From IMG/VR virus record IMGVR_UViG_3300008117_000417, positions 1-21,091 of that record: DNA of 21,091 nt. One strand, written 5' to 3'. Of the stretch, positions 14,301-21,091 are shown piece after piece. The translations under genes and the position numbers were made by a program. The notes under the pieces are model-generated. The model made no database searches and was not told the origin of the DNA. It saw only the letters and a program-made list of their open reading frames with translations. The stretch's first letter is position 1. Every line of letters starts with the position of its first letter. Source of the DNA: a virus.

Positions 14301-17300
14301 AGTTGAAGTATCCATAGTTTGGTGCGGACCATAAAGTTCTTACTGACCCGTTATACATGGATGGATTCGATGTCAAGTTAACTACGGTGGTTGCTTGAGT
14401 TTCTTTGTTCAAACATTCGAATTTAGTTTGATTCAAATTTACTCCGAAAGATGGAATAATATAATAATCATCGTCTAACTTTGAAGTAGTTGCTGGTACA
14501 CAAACGTTAGGTGTCGTAAAGGCGTCATTTATGTTCTTTGGAATTAAAACAGACCATGTTGATAAAGATAAACTAACACCATTTTGTGATGTGTTAATTT
14601 TTGAGTTAGGGAATGGATACAACAACATTCCATCGTTGATGGACGATTGTATTTCCGATGATGTGTAATTTTTATAAAGATTCGAACCGTTGTAAAAATA
14701 ATTGAAGTCATTCACCAACTTCGGATAGAACCCTGGTTGAATTTTAATTTGTTGGCTGTTTTGTGTTTGTAATTGTATTGTAATATTGTCCAAAGTGTCC
14801 TTCAACTTTACATCATATTGTTTACCCACATTATTTGTAATCGGGTCATAGTTATTGATGTAATCAAAATTCTTCCACACACTATCCAAGATATCCACAT
14901 TATCATCAACGTATTTTTTATATCTATGCCAAACCGAACCCAATTTCAAAACCCAAGCATATGGCATTTTGTGTATCGCCCCAAACTTATTGAACACTGA
15001 TGCAATATAATCCAATTCGGTTGCTTGACCCTGAGTTTTATATTTCTCTCTCAAAGTCCCCAATGGAAGTGAATTCAAAAATAAATAAGCAGCCGTAACG
15101 TAGGGATATGTGTTTCCTGTTCTATCATTTTCAACACCCTGCTGAATTGCGTTTGTAAAATACGGCGTGTTCAATATAGATGTTGACTTTCTAGCCGGTA
15201 GTGCACCCGATGGAGAACTGTATAAAGAAAAACCTTCTGTTGGTATAAATTCACTAGGTTTTCTTTGTGTGTAGAATTCATTCAAAGTTAATTGTGCAGT
15301 TTCTATTGGTTGAACTAAAAATTGCGGTTTAGTAACATTTAAATATGAAAAATTCGTAACAGGTCTATTGGTAGTGTAGTCATATATGTTTTCAAAGTTT
15401 GAAAGTTGATTTCTATCGGTGAAAACTTTCAAACTTCTGTTTGTGTTATAAACTTGTTGTTGTTGACTCACATCACTATTTGCCAAATTTTTAGAATTCC
15501 ATTCGTAATTTCTGAAAGGATATGTATCGATAATCAAAGGGTCATTGGGCGCTTCTTTTGCCAATTGTAACAACTCTCCTTTATTAACATTTACCTGTGG
15601 TTCTAACCCTAATTCGTCCGTTCCTAAAATAGTAAATGGACTTTCAATTTCAGCTTTGATATACGGTGTTATAAAAAAGTCTCTTATAAAATCTTGCCAA
15701 GATTTTCCTGTCCCTTCATTTGAATATTCTCTAAGATAACTTATAAAATTAGTAGACGTGTATGGTGTGTTTTTCAAATCAAACGCCAACAACGGTGCGT
15801 TTGTTGAAACAGAGACAACGATGTTGTTTGTGTCCGCAGCCTTATTTAAATTAACAATTTGGTTTTGTTGATTTGATGTCCCCCTTATGAAATTTGAATA
15901 ATGAGATGTCACAAATTGTCTTTCCCAAATCTCATATAAAAACTTTAGTATTTCTTTATTTGAAAATGGAATGTTTGTTTGTGGAAACTCAATAGCATTT
16001 ATACTAATTAAAGGTGTTGTCTTTTGGCTTTCAATCGGAGTTTGTGATGTAGGGACTGAAAACTTTTGATTCAAACCTTTCATATATTCCTCAACAAATT
16101 CTACCTCGGGCCAACTTTCGAACAAATATCCTTGAGTCAAGTCCACAACTGATGGGTCTCCAAGATATGTCAATTGAAATCTACCTTTTTTGTCATCGGG
16201 GGATTCAACAAAAAATGAAGGCCAAGGATAAACAGGTTCCTCTGCTGTCGACAGTCCTTGATTCAAGGTCGCCGCGTTTCTAGCAATGTTAACATTATTT
16301 CTTACCTCTATGTTTGGTGCTGAAGATACGTTGTTTTGTATTACCTGTTTCCTTACTGGGTCGGTTTTCACGTTCCAAGCATTTATATGAACATCATCTA
16401 AAAGTCTTAAGAATCCTTCAGTGTTTGCCATAATTACCGCTATAATGTTCCTTGCGGTAGGATTGAATCCGATACCTAACGATTGACTTTGAATTCGGTT
16501 CTTCAAATCTTGGCTTATAGCCGCCTCAAACTCTTGAAGCTTTTTGTTTGCCTCTGTCGTAATTTGATTTATTGTCTGAATAAATCGATTCTTTCCTTCG
16601 AATACGAATAATGGTGGGTCCGTTTTTTTCTGATTTCCATCTATTTTTTCTTCTCTTGGGGTGACTTTAAGTTCTATCTGCTGTTTGACTTGTTGTTCTT
16701 GTTGAGTAGTTGGTTTGACCACACCTAAGAACTGTTGAGTTGTCTTGGTTAAATTAACATTATTAATGTTAAAGGTGTCCTTCAACATATCATAACCCAA
16801 ATTATTTAATTTAATTTCAGAAGGTTGTCCAACACCAAACGTGGGATTTTCAGTTAAAATTGAAAGATACTTTGTAAAAATCCCTTTTAGTTCAGTAATC
16901 GCCACCTCTTCTTGTGTTAGGTTATTGAATAAATTAGACTTAAAAAAATAAATTCTTGTGTTATTATCTAAAACAATAGCCTTCGGGTCTAAGTATTTGA
17001 AGAACCAACTACTATTGTTACCATAAACCTCTTTTTGAAATTCTGTAACTGATTTCAAATAATTTCTAGCGTTGGTTAGTGGTTCTACGTTTACCTTTGG
17101 GTATGAGTTGACAATCTCCTGTTGAAATGTATCAAACTTATTAATCAATTGCATTAAGGTAAGTTCAGGAAAATCAGGAGGTATTAACCCTTTTGATTTA
17201 TATTCACTGTAAACTTCAACAATTTTTTGATAACCTTTTTCGCTCACAAAACTGGCGGAGGTAGACGTTGACGCCTTTGATGGGTCGGTGTTAACATTAT

Positions 17301-18162
17301 TAGTTTGAATGTTACTCTGTTGGGCTTGTAAGTTTTGGTTGGTTGTTGAGCTATTCGATGAGACGTCACTATTGTTAATATTATATCTCTTACCATACAT
17401 GTGTGGTGTCGCAATCAAGTGTGATATCGAAATCTCATTCAAAACATTAAACTTAAATCCTTTGAACTCTAAACTAACCGTGTAGTTACCAGTCGAACTG
17501 TTGAATCTCGCGTTGAACTTTTCTAAGTTAAGTTGATATCTGATTGCCTGACCATAATAACCTTTGAGGGTCAAATAGAATTGTGGGTAAGGTAAATTGA
17601 AGAAGGCAGCATAAGGTGAGTTGTTACCTAACTGAAACAAGGCTTTCCCTTGAACATCTTCAAGTTCTATTGATACGGTTGGAATAAAAGATGATGAAAC
17701 TTTTACATTGATACTTGTGATACCTAATAATCCATTATCTACAACATTTTCTTGGTCGACTACTGTGGCTTGTGTAAACGCTTTTGAACCATTTTGACTT
17801 AGATTAACCCTACTTAATGGTTGATTAGTTGCTTGGGATTGTAATGCGTTTTTACCTGTTAACTCATCATAGTATCCTGTTCCAAAATAATTGTTTTGAC
17901 CAGGTCTTAGAAAATTAATTTTGGCAATAGATACAGTTTGTCTGTTACTGGTACCAGGTGCCGCACCAACAAGTAACTTTGTCCTTGGCAACACATCCGC
18001 CTCAAGATTCGCATACATGATGAGATTTTCATGGTCAACCAATCTTTCATAAACTTTACCGTCATTATTTATTGTTCGGTTCGGGTCAACAAGTATGATG
18101 TTATTATAGTCAAATTCAACATATATGTTACCGTTGTTATCCGCTTGAATGTTACCTGCCAT
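11356..18162 (-). CDS. Giant baseplate hub-like protein with C-terminal IPT/TIG domain
   Basis: This 2268-aa protein is the largest gene in the window. Residues ~141-247 (GITSINVKVSSSFIPTVSIE, then LPYPQFYLTLKGYYGQAIRY and TGNYTVSLEFKGF) look like the first barrel of a hub/tail-tube fold. Residues ~1830-1910 (YTCSVTALGNALIQPTMYFN then NGPYMITSVSHTISAGNF and EFEGVR) look like the end of a gp27/VgrG-type hub: '..pg..v.l....f.G.Y.it.v.H.i..g.f.t'. Between them lie ~1,550 residues I cannot assign, with Gln/Asn/Thr-rich linkers at ~262-300 and ~490-515. Residues ~1960-2130 (helical, with WDYNYGLITLD and RFKSLDSYLTFMKNVI) faintly resemble lysozyme-like cell-wall hydrolases. After a Gln/Pro linker, ~2171-2266 form an IPT/TIG domain (SPLTASTGTIITVNGTNLEF; VDGVAVDIRS; FSVPTIANAIPG). 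The ATG lies inside the end of the 107-aa gene (11-base overlap), so translation is coupled. Hub identity is likely, the rest is inference. Confidence 0.75.
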   Translation of the reverse strand: MAGNIQADNNGNIYVEFDYNNIILVDPNRTINNDGKVYERLVDHENLIMYANLEADVLPRTKLLVGAAPGTSNRQTVSIAKINFLRPGQNNYFGTGYYDELTGKNALQSQATNQPLSRVNLSQNGSKAFTQATVVDQENVVDNGLLGITSINVKVSSSFIPTVSIELEDVQGKALFQLGNNSPYAAFFNLPYPQFYLTLKGYYGQAIRYQLNLEKFNARFNSSTGNYTVSLEFKGFKFNVLNEISISHLIATPHMYGKRYNINNSDVSSNSSTTNQNLQAQQSNIQTNNVNTDPSKASTSTSASFVSEKGYQKIVEVYSEYKSKGLIPPDFPELTLMQLINKFDTFQQEIVNSYPKVNVEPLTNARNYLKSVTEFQKEVYGNNSSWFFKYLDPKAIVLDNNTRIYFFKSNLFNNLTQEEVAITELKGIFTKYLSILTENPTFGVGQPSEIKLNNLGYDMLKDTFNINNVNLTKTTQQFLGVVKPTTQQEQQVKQQIELKVTPREEKIDGNQKKTDPPLFVFEGKNRFIQTINQITTEANKKLQEFEAAISQDLKNRIQSQSLGIGFNPTARNIIAVIMANTEGFLRLLDDVHINAWNVKTDPVRKQVIQNNVSSAPNIEVRNNVNIARNAATLNQGLSTAEEPVYPWPSFFVESPDDKKGRFQLTYLGDPSVVDLTQGYLFESWPEVEFVEEYMKGLNQKFSVPTSQTPIESQKTTPLISINAIEFPQTNIPFSNKEILKFLYEIWERQFVTSHYSNFIRGTSNQQNQIVNLNKAADTNNIVVSVSTNAPLLAFDLKNTPYTSTNFISYLREYSNEGTGKSWQDFIRDFFITPYIKAEIESPFTILGTDELGLEPQVNVNKGELLQLAKEAPNDPLIIDTYPFRNYEWNSKNLANSDVSQQQQVYNTNRSLKVFTDRNQLSNFENIYDYTTNRPVTNFSYLNVTKPQFLVQPIETAQLTLNEFYTQRKPSEFIPTEGFSLYSSPSGALPARKSTSILNTPYFTNAIQQGVENDRTGNTYPYVTAAYLFLNSLPLGTLREKYKTQGQATELDYIASVFNKFGAIHKMPYAWVLKLGSVWHRYKKYVDDNVDILDSVWKNFDYINNYDPITNNVGKQYDVKLKDTLDNITIQLQTQNSQQIKIQPGFYPKLVNDFNYFYNGSNLYKNYTSSEIQSSINDGMLLYPFPNSKINTSQNGVSLSLSTWSVLIPKNINDAFTTPNVCVPATTSKLDDDYYIIPSFGVNLNQTKFECLNKETQATTVVNLTSNPSMYNGSVRTLWSAPNYGYFNSDEIKKPLYNEYITYIPAKDAVSPMLLNSISGYSKIEEIFAVFDAKTLNLMEQEFLNYCKPITNVSYRINQASIDSTVIQMDSNFRNFQSFMRSTMTVFPTIPSGNPPNKVEILFQDTITKQFDNFNSQIKGFMQYDVVLRNGNPSNYSRRIFDSYVSYQNSVQRVVSPIRFTPYVLNSVPTRGGNVTLAQSRQRYPNEWRALEKEVGFSTIRELEYKDNGSYITDFFPDNNIGFTTENIVLCSKLIKMYATQKLLNPSLNASTFKGQLNTYLNGLNTYQDLLLNQVIAGFKAGLPNVSEPTEATINSQIQSMQGKVETYEVFKTLNDKWIAGSDYKTKTLFEDILFLDRASRNIGDTIILDIFDIKNMLNKNYLNEGMSVYTLISGILMKNNFTVMPLPAYVNFYNVQDVDGLTVPSPEGSLEFADNLWGTFRNVDYRKSGPKMVCFYVGKPSGHLKLPNIVSGYGDDSFEFRRSSEVPLLEDQLGKTDYAISNKCVGFNVDIGIRNQNIFSSFSVGQDNGKATSESIQSVLEMANQTNTRTVGNQNASLYNYYKGRSYTCSVTALGNALIQPTMYFNLRHVPMFNGPYMITSVSHTISAGNFITEFEGVRQGVYDLPPIDNFIQSINQNLLTKIEALVVNKTDQPTTQGTTTQATANNVVQDADENSLAAQNSCSANLDSSYISWVTTGVSQTTISQKDFADAIKASAPNNVALQTIIYMISYVRAYGKSLSDTGQFSSWDYNYGLITLDKDNYSQTENFIQNSFFCVNTRTLGGLKQLPAARFKSLDSYLTFMKNVIGSRINEIQDQGGILKYYVTSFPVDSMSSEEYEKDKQRYKDIGDLFIAAGLSAAQNGLRGAVVVEEQQKPQEPQSQGNTPAPTPTCPPTTVSSYSPLTASTGTIITVNGTNLEFVREIFVDGVAVDIRSIQIIGSTKLKFSVPTIANAIPGVRYNITMTSSNNLQPNNQYSIITLTPPLTYV

Positions 18163-18475
18163 AATAATAAAAATAATTTTCCAAAGCTCCTTTATAATCC
18201 TGTAATGATGGAATCAACGGGAATGGAACTACAAGTATTGCACCATCGTAGATATTGTTTTCTAAACCGCCAAATTGTGGATTGGCTTGTAATATTAACC
18301 AACCGAAATATGGAGAGTTGTAGAATTGTTGTGATACCTTATCCAATCTACTTTGTGCAATCTTATAAATGTATGTTTTGTCCGTAGTCTTTTGTGGAAT
18401 ATTCACATATGGAACTACAGTCTGCTCTCCATTTATAAGAAACTCACTATATCTATTATAATAAGGAAATCCCAT
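18152..18475 (-). CDS. gp53: LysM-like baseplate protein, gp53-type
   Basis: This 107-aa protein is probably a short counterpart of T4 gp53 (196 aa), the wedge protein with a LysM-like fold that clamps neighbouring wedges. Residues ~35-85 have the LysM-type pattern: YIYKIAQSRLDKVSQQFYNS, PYFGWLILQANPQFG, then IYDGAILVVPFP, i.e. 'D.vS..fY.sp.fgWlIl.aNp.i.d...i..G..L.iP'. That is also how phage gp53/LysM tail-assembly proteins read. No signal peptide. Its ATG overlaps the stop of the upstream OmpA-like gene by one base (TAATG), and its own end overlaps the start of the giant gene by 11 bases; the three are one translationally coupled unit. An alternative is a gpX/LysM tail protein like those of P2-type phages. 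Confidence 0.75.
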   Translation of the reverse strand: MGFPYYNRYSEFLINGEQTVVPYVNIPQKTTDKTYIYKIAQSRLDKVSQQFYNSPYFGWLILQANPQFGGLENNIYDGAILVVPFPLIPSLQDYKGALENYFYYYGR

Positions 18476-21091
18476 TAGTTAAGTTTTACTTTCGAAATAA
18501 ATATTGTTCCTTGGGGGTCGTTCCAAGTTGCTTTATCTGTCGATTGGTTTGTTGATGCTCCAAGAGCTTTGATTAATTTCTTTTCATTATCACTCGGATT
18601 AGTATTTAATTCATAATCAAATAGTCTAGTTTTACTTTGGAATGGTGTATATTTTATGAAATTCTTTAGTTTATTTGTTTCCATTTCATTTAAAAATGCT
18701 TGAGTCAACGCGTTTTCCTTTTCAAACAATGGTTTCGCAATACCAGTCCAATAATTATCAAACTCTTGGGATATGTTTGGATTACCATTACCCAACAACC
18801 TAGTGTTACCAATAATATTACCAATTAACGCATTTTTAAATGTTTGATAATTTTCACTTTTCAAATCATTCGATAATAACATATACTCTCTTTTGAATGG
18901 TAGTTTTGTAAACACATCATCTTTAGAATATTGATTGAATACAACACTTTCTAAGGATTTTGCTGTGGTATTTTCTTTCGTTTCACCATAAACCAAATTA
19001 CCTTTATAAGAGTTTCCTTGATAATTGAATTCTGTTGATGATGTTGACAGAGTATAAAACTCATTCAAATTTGTTTTTATTTTTTTAATATCATCGGTCA
19101 TTTCTATTTGGGTATTCGCAGCAGTGCTTCCAGCACTTACTTGAGTTGTCCCACTTACTTTATATAATTTTAAAAATCCATTTTTTTCTTGTAATCCATC
19201 AAGTTGAGGTGTTCCCAGTCCAGTATTATATGGTGCGGTATTTGCTCGACTTACAAATTGTAAATAAGTTTGTTGAGCATTTACCATGTCTTGATTTATT
19301 TTAGTGAGTGCATTTTGGAATGTTCCTTTTTTATTTTTGACATAATTAACAAAATTTTTTCTCAATTCTCTGATTGCCTTTTCGTTGAATTGTCTTTCTG
19401 TTCTTGTCATAAAAAACATAAAAGTATAAATTCTTGCACTGCTCCAATTTTGAAGTATAGCATTATTATATTGATTTAGAGCATCTTTACTCTTATTCAC
19501 AACAGTTTGGAAATATGTTTGTGTTGTTGTAACAAAATTATCCATAAATTGTTGATAAGATATTGTTCCGGTTTCTCCGCTTGCGGTCACTACCGTTGTT
19601 ATTCTATCACCAATCGTATTTTCGTTTGATTGCCCATTAAGATTTGGAGCCTGATTTACCGTTGGTGCCGCAGCTTGATTAACCAATTGTAAGAACTCTT
19701 TATCTAAAACCTTCAAACTATCATCAGTCACATCCGCTCTATCATCCCACATTTCAGTATTAGCATAATAGTTGAATGTTAACGCGTTTTGTAATTTATC
19801 AATTGACTCCTTCAATCCACTTCCCCCAACAAACTTGAATGACATCGTAATGTTTGCAATCATAGGTTGAACACCAATACCTTCAGGATTAATATCCAAA
19901 CTTTCATAAGAAATCTGAAGTCCATCAGGAATGATTTTGGTGTTATAAAAGTCTCCGATTCTCAACACTAATACTGGTGGTGCACCAAACGCAGTATTCA
20001 CCGCATCGTTAAATTGTAATTCTTGTTTTCCCCCAACTTCTTTAACCGTTGGTATTGTATCACCAGGTCTCATACATTGTTGTAAGAAGGTAAGTCTTGA
20101 GTTCAATCCTTCAGGGGTTGTTGAGTGAAACGCTGGTTGGAAGAACTTTAATTTCTCTTTCAGTGAATCAAAAACCATAGGGGTTTCTTCTTTGATAGTT
20201 TCAAAGTAATCACACTCAGATAGTAAAGTCCTTAAAACTCTTTTGGTTATGTTGTCAGGTTTTTTTATTTTAGTTTCAATATTTTGTCCTGATATTGGTC
20301 TTACGGGTTCGTTACCGGGTCCTCCCGCGGGTTGTGATGGTTGTGCGGGTTGTTGATTTGGAACACCTGATGTTGCAACTATTGATGAAATACTCACTCT
20401 TCTACATCCCATAGCACTCAATGAATATATTTGTGAATTGTTGTTAGCAGTTTCACTGTCATCACTATCGCTACAAGTAAAAGTAGTTTCAACAAATTTG
20501 CCTTCTTTTGGCTCCCATCTTTTAGCGTTCGCATTTTCACCCTTTGGGATTTGTTTAAACTTAATTCGTCCTAAATTAATAAACTTACTCAAAGATGGTT
20601 CTGATTGAAAGAATTTGATAACAGAGTCAATTCTTCTTTCGGATAATGTCAAATTATAAGGAGTAGTACCAGCACCAGACGCACTTCCTTCAAGTGTGAT
20701 TGTAACAATTCTATTTGGATTATTCTCCAAAGTACTAGCTAATTGAACAAAAAAATTATTTTGAACTTCATCATAGTTTTTGATAACAACATTTGAAAAG
20801 AAGTTTTGTAGGTCAGGTTTATTATAATTCGTGTTTCCCGTTTGACCTAAATAAATTGTATAGTATGATGGGTAACTAGATACCGTCCCTTTTACTGGGT
20901 CGTTATTTGGAAAATATAAAGAAAAGTTTTGGAATTGCTTCAAATCGTCGCTCGGTGTGTTTTGACTTGGCTCAGCTACCAATGTCGCTTGATTACCTAA
21001 GTTGTCTTTTCCAGTTGCAACACTATCCCTGACAAATCCTAATTGTTCTCTACTTAAATCACCTGAATTGATAATTTGTTGTAGTTCGTTT
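18475..21091 (-). CDS. Baseplate/tail protein with OmpA-like domain, 5' end outside window
   Basis: The reading frame is open to the right-hand window edge: 871 residues are visible and the true start lies outside. A TTG at 20980-20982 could be taken as a start, but the frame continues upstream (GDLSREQLGFVRDSVATGKD) without a stop, so that start is almost certainly wrong. Visible residues ~60-238 form an OmpA-like domain: VTITLEGSASGAGTTPYNLT followed by LSERRIDSVIKFF is the 'i.GhaS..G....N..LS.rRa..v..ff' peptidoglycan-binding core, and CRRVSISSIV its final strand. Residues ~365-450 (LVLRIGDFYNTKIIPDGLQI, IGVQPMIANITMSFKFVGG, NALTFNYYANTEMWDDRAD) resemble tail-tube/baseplate initiator proteins. 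A long helical region spans ~528-610. The rest is unassigned. The gp53-like gene follows with TAATG overlap. A baseplate part that touches the cell wall is a reasonable reading; the assignment of the tube-like part is inferred. Confidence 0.75.
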   Translation of the reverse strand, partial: NELQQIINSGDLSREQLGFVRDSVATGKDNLGNQATLVAEPSQNTPSDDLKQFQNFSLYFPNNDPVKGTVSSYPSYYTIYLGQTGNTNYNKPDLQNFFSNVVIKNYDEVQNNFFVQLASTLENNPNRIVTITLEGSASGAGTTPYNLTLSERRIDSVIKFFQSEPSLSKFINLGRIKFKQIPKGENANAKRWEPKEGKFVETTFTCSDSDDSETANNNSQIYSLSAMGCRRVSISSIVATSGVPNQQPAQPSQPAGGPGNEPVRPISGQNIETKIKKPDNITKRVLRTLLSECDYFETIKEETPMVFDSLKEKLKFFQPAFHSTTPEGLNSRLTFLQQCMRPGDTIPTVKEVGGKQELQFNDAVNTAFGAPPVLVLRIGDFYNTKIIPDGLQISYESLDINPEGIGVQPMIANITMSFKFVGGSGLKESIDKLQNALTFNYYANTEMWDDRADVTDDSLKVLDKEFLQLVNQAAAPTVNQAPNLNGQSNENTIGDRITTVVTASGETGTISYQQFMDNFVTTTQTYFQTVVNKSKDALNQYNNAILQNWSSARIYTFMFFMTRTERQFNEKAIRELRKNFVNYVKNKKGTFQNALTKINQDMVNAQQTYLQFVSRANTAPYNTGLGTPQLDGLQEKNGFLKLYKVSGTTQVSAGSTAANTQIEMTDDIKKIKTNLNEFYTLSTSSTEFNYQGNSYKGNLVYGETKENTTAKSLESVVFNQYSKDDVFTKLPFKREYMLLSNDLKSENYQTFKNALIGNIIGNTRLLGNGNPNISQEFDNYWTGIAKPLFEKENALTQAFLNEMETNKLKNFIKYTPFQSKTRLFDYELNTNPSDNEKKLIKALGASTNQSTDKATWNDPQGTIFISKVKLN

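Noticed and set aside
18031-18387. Plus-strand 118-aa ORF
   Set aside because: It is antisense to two well-supported overlapping genes, with no family-like sequence.
20980-20982. TTG as the start of the OmpA-like baseplate gene (835 aa)
   Set aside because: The frame continues upstream without a stop to the window edge and the upstream residues look like normal coding sequence; the real start is outside.
1-21091. tRNA genes, CRISPR arrays, insertion sequences, attachment sites or defence systems
   Set aside because: None seen; the gaps are all under about 135 bases and hold only leaders, hairpins and promoter-like elements.

Overview
This window looks like part of a large, AT-rich contractile-tailed (T4-like) phage genome, or a prophage or metagenomic equivalent. 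All 16 genes I can support lie on the minus strand, so the operons read from right to left. The T4-type assignments rest on visible motifs: gp6, gp25 and a gp53-like LysM protein for the baseplate, and gp32, UvsX, an RNase H/FEN nuclease and a gp41 DnaB-type helicase for replication and recombination. The host is probably a member of the Bacteroidota. No start codon has a convincing Shine-Dalgarno sequence; the upstream regions are A/T-rich. There is a small DUF5522 protein, a family I know from Bacteroidota and some other bacteria. Several intergenic gaps carry a sense-strand TATATTTAT element that resembles the Bacteroidota -7 box. The host assignment is inference.

Layout in the direction of transcription. 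(1) 21091-11356 holds three large or overlapping baseplate/tail genes: a baseplate protein with an OmpA-like domain that runs off the window, a 107-aa LysM/gp53-like protein, and a 2268-aa protein with hub-like segments near both ends plus a C-terminal IPT/TIG domain. (2) 11309-10415 holds two small genes of unknown function, one with a Pro/Ala-rich acidic segment and a coiled coil. (3) 10314-9460 is the single-stranded-DNA-binding protein gp32, bracketed by two stem-loop terminators. (4) 9416-5209 is a tight replication/recombination run: a 102-aa unknown, UvsX, RNase H/FEN, a 150-aa unknown and the gp41 helicase. (5) 5077-3025 is a B12-dependent class II ribonucleotide reductase followed directly by DUF5522. 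(6) 3004-1 returns to structure: gp25, gp6 and a partial protein with a carboxypeptidase-regulatory-like fold.

The genes cover two jobs. The central block makes dNTPs (NrdJ), unwinds DNA (gp41), coats single strands (gp32), pairs strands (UvsX) and removes primers or flaps (RNase H). The flanking blocks build the baseplate, which starts the tail tube and contacts the cell wall. The replication block therefore sits between two halves of the baseplate set.

No stretch longer than about 130 bases lacks a gene. I saw no tRNA, CRISPR array, insertion sequence or recognisable defence system. The most interesting items are the giant hub-like protein, the OmpA-like domain in a baseplate protein, a gp32 that has lost its zinc cysteines but carries an SSB-like DTDLPF tail, the class II RNR with DUF5522, and the repeated intergenic TATTTATA motif.
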